NCBI GenBank assembly: GCA_013368315.1 | Contig: JAACJM010000151.1 | Location: 62,001 to 126,000 of the forward strand | Reading direction: 5' to 3' | DNA length: 64,000 nucleotides | Origin: Tetrapyrgos nigripes | Taxonomy: Eukaryota > Basidiomycota > Agaricomycetes > Agaricales > Campanellaceae | Shown: one piece after another, positions 46,230 to 56,939 of the stretch | Layout of the letters: the number at the start of each line of letters is the position of its first letter | Position numbering within the stretch: the stretch's first letter is position 1 | Notes under the pieces: model-generated | What the model was told of the DNA's origin: nothing | Seen by the model: only the letters and a program-made list of their open reading frames with translations | Database searches by the model: none | Translations under genes and position numbers: made by a program

Positions 46230-47037
46230 TTTAGCACCTAGAGCATATCATGCATGGAAAAATGAATTCAAGTGGCCTTCTATAGTATTCGAAATGTACT
46301 CACCAAGTCAAGTCAAGTCAAGTTTATTACACCATGATAAGAAAGGTGACAGCGATTGGTAGCGAGCCGGCACTGCCACATACCACTGCCACGTACCCCT
46401 ATTTCTCTCGGTAACCTCAGGGCCTCGTGCCGCCCTCATACAGTCTATTTTACTTGTCTCTCTGATTGTTTCACTCAGCTGTTCCCCTCATTGCATCTTC
46501 GTGTTCTTTCCTGCCATTACCAGAAATCACCTAATACACGGGCGGACTGTTCTGTGAGATCTTTCGAAATGTCGGGCTGCTTTGGACATGAATGATTCGG
46601 ACTCACACCTACGGGTACGCGTAAAGCTGTGATGTTTATGTCACAATAGCTGTATGAGATCATGATTTCTTTGATTCATGTCAGTAAACAATCAGTAAAG
46701 CCCTTGTACTTGTGTCGCCTCAAAGCAGGACCATGGGAATTGACTTTGGAATGTGCCGAAAAAGGAAATTGGCACGCTCACGAGAATAGGTTTGTTTACG
46801 GGTATTGACGCGTACGCGCTTTAACTTGAACCATTGTGCTACAAAATGAGGTTGTTCATTGTTTCCAAATTCTCTCCCTTACCCATATATATACCACCCT
46901 CGCTTCCTGCTATCCCCTACATCCAACGCGACGACTCTTGTTTTGAACCACTACCTCCATCACATCCGCTACATCCATTACACTTCCTATTCCTACTATC
47001 TCAGCACTCTCACACGTTCAACAGTCCTCCAGACATC
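46230..47037. promoter_or_regulatory. Divergent promoter region of the F-box gene and FunK1 gene
   Basis: 808 bases. At 46304-46323 there are four CAAGT-type repeats. At about 46885-46893 the + strand reads ATATATATA, a likely TATA element about 150 bases before the FunK1 ATG. The stretch 46915-47035 is pyrimidine-rich, as a fungal 5' leader often is. No gene is seen. Confidence 0.5.
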
Positions 47038-49646
47038 ATGCGCGCAGCTTCTTTTGCTGGCGTCGTACCGCGTACGCCTCCACGGAGCTCCCCTCATGCC
47101 CAGACACAAGTCATGTCCACTCCCCTGGCTCGAGGATCTTCTTCTCAAGTGGACCTTGCAGACAACCACAAAGTAGCTGACATTAACACTTACCTTGAGG
47201 AAGATATCAAGGATCGTGTTCACCTTGACTTGGAAGTCTTCCTTAAGCTCGTTCTCGACTTTGGAGACGCTGAACGCAAGAAGAAGGAAACCAAGATCAA
47301 CAATGTCATGAAGAATGAAAATTTCGAAAGGGTGTGGAACTATTACCGCGGTCTATGTGGCCTCGGGTCCACCACTGAGAAGGAGCTTTATGAACCCTTG
47401 CTCAAAGTCATTGAGACCGCGATGAAACGTCTTTTCCCAAACCAGCAGCCGTTCACGCACTTCAACGGGGGCGACAAGTTTATCCTTGGTTCTTACGCTC
47501 GTCGCAAACCTGACTTGCCCGCGTTGCGACCCATATTCGGACTTGATTGTCAAACTGCGGAGGATAAGCTTACTAAAGTCCACTGGCCAATGGTGGAACC
47601 ATTTGGTGAACTCAAACTGACACCGAAGCAAGGTGGCAAGCGCACGGGCTTTGCACTGGATTGGGCTGATGCAACACCTGGTGGTGAGTGGTCCTATTTT
47701 TTCCGTCATGGCAGCAGCTAACAGTCTGCGTAGAAACACCTCAAGCTGTGACTGCGCCTGCGACCCAGAACAGATATAATCTGCGGCCTCGGTCTGCATC
47801 AGGTACGGGTCTGTCTTATTTTACGATGAGTAGATCATTATGACTGATATATCTGCTAGGCGGCTCTCTTCCCAACGCTTTTCCGACACAGTCCCACACA
47901 CGATCCCTCCATTCCATCCCAGAAACGTCGACCTACGCTGAATCCAAGAACGAAGAAGTAGAGGCAGGGAAAAAGAACAAGAAGAAAGGAAACAAGGGTA
48001 CTAAGCAGAAGAAGACTCTAGGCGACGAAATGGAACCCGAAGAGGAGAACCTGCTGACCAAACCCTCCGACAGGAGACTTCATACGCTACTCCAATGCGC
48101 TGGGTACGGTCTGGAATCATTATCCTCTGGGCTTCTCAGGACGCACACTATGGGGTTCGTCATGGATGGTACCTTCTTCCAGCTCTGTTATTACGACAGA
48201 TCGAAGGTCGTCCTCTCCAAACCCGTCGATCTCTCGGAACCGAATTCCATGTTCTTATTCCTGGCCACCCTGTATCAGTTAGGCTCTTTATCCGACGAGA
48301 AGCAGGGTATTTTCCCCAGCAAGGGTAAGGGCCAATCACTCCCAGCTCTGGAACCCTGTGTCAACGAAAGGTATACGAGGAGAGAGGGGGGAACCAACAC
48401 GTCGGGCCCTATCACTGGCGACTCCTTGCTTTTTCCAGGCAGCAACGCCTTCAGTGGGTGCAAGATGACAGTGGGGGACGAAGTTTTTCATTTGGGAGAG
48501 CTGGTGCATCGTGCTCACGCAATTATTGGACGCGGGACGACTGTCGTGCGAGTCAAATGGAACGACAAGGATGCCATCATGAAGCTTAGTTTTTGTAGTG
48601 CGGACCGCACTTCGGAGGAGGAGCTCGTCAAGTCAGCGCGCGCTAAAGCCACGGAGGATCACGATTGGGCATTGAACCATCTACCGAATATCCTGTATTC
48701 AGCGGAATACAATCTCGCCGGCCTCGCCGAAGACCGACTAGCCAAACACTTTGAAGAACGCCACATCCCCTATGAACGGCGTGTATTGCGCATCACAGTC
48801 CAGGAGGTTTTGACGCCCATCACCGACGCCGTCCTCGAGCCCAAAGACTACGCGCAGATCTTTTTCGACATCTTGCAGATCCATCGATGGCTCGTAGACC
48901 ACGCGAAGATCCTCCATCGCGACATCAGTATGGCCAACATCATGTTTCGCGAGAAGGATGGGAAGATTTACGGTGTTCTAAACGATTTCGATCTTTCCTC
49001 TCGTTTGCCTCCCCAGAGTAAAGCCTCTTCCAGGCAGAGAACAGGAACGAAGCCGTACATGTCTCACGAACTTATCGACCTGAAATGGAAGCACGGGCAC
49101 AGATATCGTCACGATCTGGAGTCTTTGTTCTATGTTATCCTTATCTTCTGCTCTAATTACGGTGCCAAGGGGGAGGAAGACAAGCTGGTGAAGGTGACGG
49201 AGCCACACTTCCAGAAGTTGTTCACTGGGAGTTTTGAAGATGTTTGTTCCAATAAGTCTCACTGGCTCCTAGGCCGGCCGCGTATCCCGGTCACGGAGTT
49301 CTTCCATGCGTTTGGTGTATTCTATCTCTCCAAATTGTGGCACTTAGTGAACCGAGGACATCTAGCCAAAAATCTTTATCAGTCGGCTTGGAGCAGCTAC
49401 AAGGATTCGGAGCAGGAGCACAAGGTGTTTAAACTTCCTTTCACGCAGGTTTTTACTGAGACATTCGAGTGGGAGACGTTGAATGATACGGTCACGTATG
49501 AGCAATTTAGAGATGTTATGCAGAAGTTTCCCATTCAAACCTCGTCTGGCAAGTGGGAACTCTTCGAGCTGGTATTGCACTACGAAACCTCTCTTCCCCT
49601 CAATCCTTCGGATTTTGGTCCTCTACCCGATAACGAAACCCTTTGA
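47038..49646 (+). CDS. FunK1-type fungal protein kinase
   Basis: Three exons: 47038-47683, 47734-47802 and 47860-49646, joined at GT..AG sites that keep frame. The first part (DLADNHKVADINTYLEEDIK, and FNGGDKFILGSYARRKPDL) is the N-terminal region typical of FunK1 proteins. A Lys-rich linker (GKKNKKKGNKGTK) follows. The kinase domain has the ATP region GRGTTVVRVKWNDKDAIMKL, the catalytic loop ILHRDISMANIMF (HRD, with Asn), and the metal motif NDFDLSS, where DFD replaces DFG as is usual in this family. TGTKPYMSHELID is the activation-segment end. FunK1 kinases are greatly expanded in multicellular basidiomycetes; individual functions are largely unknown. A start at 46846 in the same frame is possible, but it would place the ATG before the TATA-like site. 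Confidence 0.92.
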
Positions 49647-49911
49647 AGTATGTACATGTCCTACTCACTTTCTTTGCTTTGAAACACAATCTTGTATAAC
49701 ATCGCATCCTGCTCCGACTTTGCTCTCCTATTTTGGACATTTTCATCTATGTTGAGTATAGCACCTTGTAATATAGAGTACACCTTTGATATACCTTTCT
49801 TTTGACCAACGAGATGCCCTGGAGCTAGGAGCTGGAAGTTTTAAGGTTAAAGACCCACCACGCGCGTGCTTAGTAAGAAATCTCGACGAAAAGCTCACAG
49901 GTAGTCGCATA

Positions 49912-51331
49912 TTACATATATAGATCCATTTCCAACTGCTGTCTGCCGCCTAAAGGATGAACAGTGACCGATTTCAGGCAATCAGCTCTGTTAGCAGACA
50001 GATGATCTGGTATCGAACGGGAGCGAATCATGCCGAGGAATGACAACGTCGGGAACGAATGGGTATGGATCTGGAAGTCGACTTTTTTAAGATGAGGAAG
50101 AATGGCAGACTGGATGTCTGGGTGGTTGACAGTCATGCAGTTGAAAAACTGCTCCGTGAGGATGGAATTCCCAACGTCGACCAGTCCGTGTTCTAGGATC
50201 GTCAAAGAAGACAGGAACGGTAGTGCTTGCAAAAGCGTGATGATAAGCTTGGCAGCTTCTGCAATGCGGATACTATCCAGAATGAGCGAAGCCAATGAGC
50301 ATTGGGAACGAGCGAAGAACTTTGAAATCGTATCCTTTGGATAGACGGAACAGTATGCTGCGTAAAGTGGAAGGGACGTGATGCGCAGGGCTGTTAGGCT
50401 GGGCAAGTCATGTACTGGAAGACGTCCGTAAGGTCTGAGGACTTATCATCCAGGATAATTGACAATGATTCGACAGTGGGTAGATGTACGGGATAGACCG
50501 GGTCTGAATGAATCGACAGCGGTGTATGTGTAGAGTACAATATGACCTCACGAACCGCAGTTGCCAGTTGAAGACAATCGAAGCATTTGCGTAGCATCAT
50601 GGACGAAAAGGTCAAACGAGTGAGTTGGCCAAATGGAAGTGGAGAGAGCAGAGGATGGAAACTTTGGATGGAAACTTCTTGAAGCATAGGTGCAATCTGA
50701 AAGGCGTCCAGTGTGACGCCAACCATGCAACAAATATTCAGCCTCAAAGAGCGGAGAATGGGTAATTTGCCCTTCACGGAATCCCAGTCGCCCACATGAG
50801 AAGACCTCCACACAGGTGGAACGACATCACTGCCCAGCGAGAACAATGCGCAAACAGGGACGCCAAAAGCGTCGTAGCTTCGCTTCCATAAAAGACTGAC
50901 AAGTCCAAGTCCACTGAAAGCTCGAGGTACAAATCAAGGCCTTTTTGCAGTTTTTCGGGCGGTCCATCAGAAAGAGAAAAAGACGACCAAAGAGACGGTG
51001 TAGTCCGGGCTAATTCACGCCATCCAGCGCAAACCTGTGATAAGCGGACTGTAGGACAATCTATGTTGTCCCCCATTTCGCTCTTTACACAAGACAGCGA
51101 GAAGATGAGGCCTCGAACATCTGGAGGAATTCGTCGAATGGGTGCCAAAAGGGAACGGAGTTCGTGTATCTGTTGATGAAGGATTTTCTGTTTGCTCCGT
51201 GTCTTCGTCGATCCCGTTTTCTCGAGCTCTTCTGCATCCTTGAGAGATTCCAGAACGTGATAGATGTCAGACGTATACGTCCCGTAATTTCCGCGCAACG
51301 CGAGGACGTCAAACTTCTCCGGAATGGGCAT
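49912..51331 (-). pseudogene. F-box-like / LRR gene with two frameshifts
   Basis: Minus strand from ATG 51331-51329. The N-terminal coiled coil and F-box-like domain are clear (LHQQIHELRSLLAPIRRIPP, VRLSQVCAGWRELARTTPSL). The frame is lost near 50800, after HCSRWAVMSFHL; the next frame continues VKGKLPILRSLRLNICC and FGQLTRLTFSSMMLRKC. A second shift near 50400 leads to the frame of LTALRITSLPLYAAYCS, ending DLYM and a stop at 49912. Sequencing error cannot be excluded, but two shifts in a family already showing decay favour a pseudogene. Confidence 0.75.
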
Positions 51332-51755
51332 GATTACCGGTTCAAGATATGTCGCGATCTGAGGTTGACGATTTTAGAGTGAAGTCAAAGACTGAGCAAC
51401 CTACATACCAAAAAGTCAGCAAAAAGTGGAAGTTTCTTAAAGTTTGAAGGATTTTCCTGAAGAAAAGCTTTGCGGTGATGGCGGCTGCGTCGACGTCGAG
51501 TAACAAAACTACTGAGCGACGACACGTGCTCGTTATTTTCCTCTCTCCAAGGCTCTTCCCTCCTCCCTCCTTTTACTCACCTTCATCTGCAATTAGTAGC
51601 CGCGTCCATTGAAGCTTTTTCCTAGATATAGCAAGAGCGATACTGCAAGATAGAGCGGCTCTACAACCAAATTCCTTGGTGCAGCAACTCCCAACCCGAA
51701 GACATCAATGTCATTCACTCAACATCCTCGACATCTGGGACTTCTGAATGCACGC
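51332..51755. other. Upstream region of the F-box pseudogene, no gene seen
   Basis: About 420 bases with no supportable frame. The stretch 51536-51590 is C/T-rich on the + strand. Confidence 0.4.
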
Positions 51756-52690
51756 CTTTCAACGCTTCCAGCATTTCGATAGGAGCTTCGGTTTCACTAG
51801 GTGCAGATGGTCAGCTCTGTCGGCGCGAATGAAAATTTTGTGAATCAGAAACGTTGTCTCTTGTACGTAGACCTTTTTCTCAGGCTTACTTCTACACACT
51901 TGCTCATAGAGCTCCGTACTTTTTGAATGATACAGCGCCATCTCTTGTCCTCTCAATATTCCCTTTTGGGATCTTCGTGTTCTACAGCCGTACGGCACTC
52001 TCCGGACATCAGAACTCTGGACCAACTGGCCAGAGAGGAATAGGCTTGCTGAGCTATCTGGAGGACTACTATTTTGCTGGCAAAATCCTACCAGATCTCC
52101 GAACGCACCAAGTTGGGTAAATCGGCAAGGAAGAGGGTCAAGTGGAGTGAATGTCCCGAAGAACTGAGCGTGCATCTGTAGTCATTGATATATATTGATA
52201 TATAGTCAAGATTTGGCCAAGATTGTAGTAGCGAAAATTTCGAATGCGACTCAAATGCGACTACTATAGACCACACGAAAACGCGACCAAGAATCCTCTT
52301 TGGGAGGAGCGTCAAAAGTCTATGACATGATGATGGTGAGTTCTTTTGACCCGTTTCTCGACCAAAGATAGTACGCACATAAGTAGGATGATTTCTATCC
52401 GAGCTCGTCTTCTTGACGGGACCAAGTAGACTTGCCAGCGCCCACAGCCCTTCTACTTCATACTAGATGATATCTAAGGATACCTTAGACCATAAATGAC
52501 AAACGACAGCGCGTTCGACCCGATCAGACCTATCTAGGTTCTGAAGGACTGCTTGAAGGAGTTCTGTGACCTCAAGCAGAGAGTGCGTGGTGCAAGGTGG
52601 TAGTTGTACGAGATGAAGAAAACGTAGTGGGCGGCCTCTAGGACTCTCTCGAAAACTTTCAACCATATTTTTTCTGACCAGAGAAGGGAA
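51756..52690 (-). pseudogene. F-box-like gene remnant, related to 63443-64000
   Basis: Minus-strand frames give LLEVTELLQAVLQNLDRSDR, VERAVVCHLWSKVSLDII, a TAG at 52465-52463, then YEVEGLWALASLLGPVKK and ILGRVFVWSIVVAFESHS. The copy at the window's right end has W at the TAG position (DIIWFEVEGLW), so the stop is a TGG to TAG change. After about 52180 the homology passes through several frames (AQFFGTFTPLDPL) and fades. The N-terminal ELL-VL-L pattern and the L-R-C-VC-W-VA motif are those of agaricomycete F-box proteins. No intact version exists in the window. Confidence 0.65.
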
Positions 52691-52823
52691 ATGAGAGTGC
52701 AAAAAAGTGTCGTGGTTTAAGCCAACTACGTCTAATCAAAAACATCGCTGTAAGATACTAAGAAGATACAAAAAAGTCCATCCAGCAGTGCTACAATTTC
52801 AAGTCCACATTTTAGAAACATCT

Positions 52824-54143
52824 TCAGTGCAATGCGCGACGAGCATTCAAGTTCCTTAATCCAAGGATTTTGCCAAGATCACCTGTGCCCTTGCCTGATG
52901 CGATATTGTCGATGATATTACCCAAATCGCCTCCGGCAGCACCTGCACCCGCTTGTTGATCAGCTCCTGCTTGACCAGCACCAGCACCAGCACCAGCACC
53001 TGCAGCACCAGCACCTGCACCTGCAGCACCAGCACCAGCACCTGCAGCACCAGCACCAGCACCCTTTTGACCGGCAGCACTAGCACCTGCAGCACCAGCA
53101 CCAGCTTGATCGGCAGCACCAGCACCTGCAGCATCAGCACCAGCTTGATCGGCAGCGCCAGTACCTGCAGCACCAGCACCAGCTTGATCGGCAGCGCCAG
53201 CACCTGCAGCACCAGCACCAGCTCCCTTTTGACCGGCAGCACCTGCACCAGCGCCAGCACCTGCTTGACCGGCAGTGCCAGCATCTGCAGCACCAGCACC
53301 AGCTTGATCAGCACCAGCACCAGCACCAGCAGCACCAGCAGCAGCGTTACCGTTGCCTTTGCCTTTGCCTTTTTTACGACCACCGCCATTAGCATTACCC
53401 TACAATAGCAAAGACATGAGGAGAGTCAACGCAATCATAAAACGACAACTTACAGTAGCAGCCGTCGCTTGAGCAGCACCAGCGGCCTCGGTCACTGTTA
53501 CGGTCTAGAAGAAAGCTTTGAGCTATACATCACGCTGTAAAGATCGAAGAACACATACCACAGTCACAACGCCAGCACCTGCAGCATCAGTCGCAGTAGC
53601 AGTAACATCCGTTATAGTAGCATTAGCATCGCCAGCACCAGCACCGATGTCAGTTGCAGAGGCAGCTCCGCCGGCACCAAGGTCTGTCGCAGTCGCATTG
53701 GCCCCACCAACTACATCAGTTGCAGAGGCAGCTCCGCCGGCACCAAGGTCTGTCGCAGTCGCATTGGCCCCACCAGCTGCATCAGTTGCCGAAGCATCTC
53801 CGGCCGTAGCAATGGTGAGAGCGCCTGAGTCGCCACCAGCCTGACCGGCTTGACCTGCTTGACCAGCTTGACCAGCCGCGCCGCCGTCGTTTCCCTAGAG
53901 AAAGAAGGGGAAGACGTCAGAATGGTCCTCAAATTGTTGAAATTCGAGACACTACTCACGTTACTTTTCTGGCCACGAACCTTTAGAGAAGAGAAGAAAA
54001 GAAACCAGTCAGCACAAGCAAATAGACAAGAACGCAGGCACCCTCACCATCAGAGCATCGTTGAATTTTCCGGGCATAGGTGCGGCAGCCGCCGACATGC
54101 CCAAAGAGACGAAGAAAGGGAGGATGGAGTATTTCAACAACAT
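52824..54143 (-). CDS. Secreted Ala/Gly-rich repeat protein
   Basis: Five exons on the minus strand. ATG 54143-54141 begins a signal peptide (MLLKYSILPFFVSLGMSAAA), then PMPGKFNDALM, VRGQKSN, and a GQAGQAGQAGQAGG run. Next is a Thr/Ala region holding a tandem 66-base duplication coding two copies of TDLGAGGAASATD (53640-53780). After TVTVTEAAGA and a basic KKGKGKGNG spot comes a long Ala/Gly tract built from units such as GAGAADQAGAGAAG and GQKGAGAGAAG. The C-terminus is non-repetitive: GDLGNIIDNIASGKGTGDLG, KILGLRNLNARRAL, then TGA at 52826-52824. All junctions keep frame. I do not recognise a family; composition suggests a flexible wall or extracellular protein. Other long frames here (VLVL- and STST-type) are shadows of the repeat. 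Confidence 0.8.
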
Positions 54144-56939
54144 CTTGGAGGGATTAAAAACGTAGCGTCGAAGTCGATGTCGATGTCAAGGAGAGTTTTG
54201 TCGTCAAAGGAGTGCTCTGCACAATGTGAAGGCTGAAGCTTCAGAAATGGGGCTTGAAGTTGAGTTGGCGATAGATAGTAGAGCAAAGCACGAAATGGAT
54301 GGAAGTCGATCTCTGATCGAAAAAAAGAAACAGCGAGGAAAAAGAAAGAGTTGGTGACGGCTAATCCTAGAGCACGATGGGAGATCCTACAATCGAACGA
54401 GGTCGAGTCTTTATAGGTGTTCTCATCTTGCCGGGATAATGTATTGGCTGTGTACATTGATCAACGTCGTGAGGATATTTTAAGCCTTGAATATCCTGTA
54501 TCCATTGGAGTTATTCGAAGCGAAGCATCATTGGAGTTGTTTTGCATGATTTCGTGGAGTAGCCTTTGTTCAATGTCAATTTTGTTAGTTTGTCAATAAT
54601 AGCGCGGGTTTGGCGCGGGTTGCCTAGAAACGAGGGGAGATCTTGTATTGGAGATGCTCAAACCTCCTGCATTTGATTTGGAGTAAGTAAAATGATTCGT
54701 GGAGTAGGGTGATGACGGGAATCAGTTAGAAATTGTGCAATGTGTGAGAGATGTTACAGCCATCATGGCGACACCACTGATGAAAGAAAACCGCGTTCTG
54801 TTAGTCAGTGCTTGTAAAGGACCAAGGTACACGTACACCGGTTGCTTGTATCATTAGCACATGAAGGAACTTCTCCCTGTCAAGGGTCACGAGCATTCCT
54901 GGCACGGTTAAGTCAACGCGCAGGTCAGTGCAGGTCTTGTCGTGACAGATTCCATTCACAGTGGTTGTTGTAGAAGCACCGCTGGCCCCACCTCAACGTT
55001 CCTTTCCATTCACTGATTCAGATACACTCGGATGAGCTATATTTGTTTTCTCTTGTCCTGTCAAACCCTTAAAACTCTGTGGCAAACGGAGAAGAAGCAC
55101 CGTGAGAGGAACTCACCTTGCTATTTTGCAATCCTTGACGTCCAGACGAGGGTCGACTAAGTACTTTCCACTCCTTTGAGGACACCATTAAAGCCGCTCA
55201 CCCATGGGCTCCCATGGGCCATTTTCTATCACTTTTCACCGTCACCCTTAGACGGGTGTTGCAGTACATGTGTATGTATATGATTCAATTTTGGGCCTGG
55301 GTCCAATGTCCTGATTGCAATAAGTATATAGTAATAGCAATAGTATAGTAATAGACACAGATGATGCGCACCAGTGAGCCCAACAACGAGGGTTTGGAAA
55401 ATTTGATACGTATCCCGATCTAGGATCTCGACGGAAACAGCTGAGATAGACATGGGGTTGACTCTGATTGACTTTGAGTTAATTTCAATTGGAGTTGAAG
55501 TATTACAGAATATTTCAGCGGTGGACGTACACGGTATACAGCCAATATTAGTACCAACGCCTATGTTTAGCTGTCAATTCCGTCTGCGGTCTTGCTCCAA
55601 TGCTGTCACTAAGTATAGTCTTGGTAGCGGTAAGTATAGAGGCAGCAAAGAGGCAGCAAAGAGGCAGCCTTGGCCCTCATTCTTTCCTTGAGGTCGTCTT
55701 TCGCCGGATCACTACCTAATAACGAAAAATGGCCAAATTGCAAAGAATAATGTCAGTGATGTTCACCTAATTTCCACCAAGGCTTACACACATATGGATG
55801 TATTTCATTGTAATACTCACCGCTCCCACTCGTACTGTCACTACCATAACTGATGTCTCGATGTGCACTGTGCATTGAGGAGATTTTCTCCAGATTTGGT
55901 GTCTGGTATGTAGAAGCAAATCAATCGAGTGAGCGTAGACCTGACGATACAGAACACTCACCGAAATCACCGAATACTATGTAGTCAGCTGTCAGTGCCG
56001 CAGCAGTCCAATGTGTTGATGTGCGTACCATCGCGAGTCCAAGACTTCAGTACTTCAGTATCATGCCAAGGAAGAAAGACCAAGAACAAGAACCTAGACA
56101 GGAATAATGAAACTATCATCGTTAACGCTGGCAACAATAGCGGATCTCATTATGATCAGCGCTGCTTGGAACCCCAATTCGAAGTTCGAATCACAGCAAA
56201 CTTGGAAGGTGGCTGGATCCAATGGGTACCAGCGTACCGCTGTCACTGCGCAGGTAGAAAAGGTAGGGTTTCCGTTTCCTGAAATGATAGGATCAGCGCT
56301 GTTCGATGCAAAAATAGGAAGAAGCAGGACGAGTAACGGACCAGGATCAGGCGCAAACTTTTCCGACCAGACTCGGGACGCTAGATGTTGTAAGATGTTG
56401 GTGGGTATCAATCTCTGTCTTCCTTGAAGCACCGCTTCCAAGCTTCCAGGCTTCTCTGTTAGCATGATGACGAGGCAATGAGGCATCGCTCTTGACTCGG
56501 GACGCTGGATGTAAAGGGTTGCTGGGTGTCAATGGCTTCATTGATGTACGGCTTCCCAGTCGGGTTAGCATGACGATGATGAGGATGATGATACATCGAC
56601 ATAGTTATGTAGAGTGCAAGTACACATAACACATTGTGAATCTGTGATACAGAACCTTGAAAAGGACGCGACCGCCGAGTCGTCAGTCTCAGCTGAAAAC
56701 CCACGGTAGAAAAATAGGAGGAAAAGAGGCTAAAAGACGAAGATAAAGACAAGATGAAGGAAGGCCCTGGTATGGAAAGCCCAACAGGAAGGAAGAAGGC
56801 AAAAAAGAAAAAGAAAATAATCGTGATGATGCTCGCAAAACCAGCACTCACCTACATCTACACTTCGACCACAAAATATATCGCTACAAAATCTCTGAGT
56901 CTAGATATCATTTTCATGTCTTCTCTTCTCTCCTTGTTC
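54144..56939. other. Gene-poor 2.8 kb between the Ala-rich gene and HGH1
   Basis: A minus-strand CTATAAAGA at 54408-54416 may be the TATA box of the Ala-rich gene. A minus-strand open stretch near 54995-54840 (VNGICHDKTCTDLRVDLTVP) has protein-like sequence but is flanked by stops and cannot be linked to other exons. A small + frame at 56107-56427 begins with a signal-like MKLSSLTLATIADLIM but has no other support. A diverged tandem duplication lies at 56370-56605. Nothing else is convincing. Confidence 0.4.
56370..56605. repeat. Diverged tandem duplication, two units of about 115-124 bases
   Basis: Both units begin GACTCGGGACGCT(A/G)GATG (56370 and 56494). They share GGGT(A/G)TCAAT and a GTTAGCATGA-CGA-GA block in the same order. 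Confidence 0.65.

Noticed and set aside
52856..53408. Long frames coding VLVL-type and STST-type repeats
   Set aside because: They are shadows of the Ala/Gly repeat; only the Ala/Gly frame has a signal peptide, a non-repetitive C-terminus and frame-keeping introns.
56107..56427. Small secreted protein candidate starting MKLSSLTLATIADLIM
   Set aside because: The hydrophobic start is weak, no cysteine pattern or domain follows, and the frame overlaps the start of a tandem duplication.
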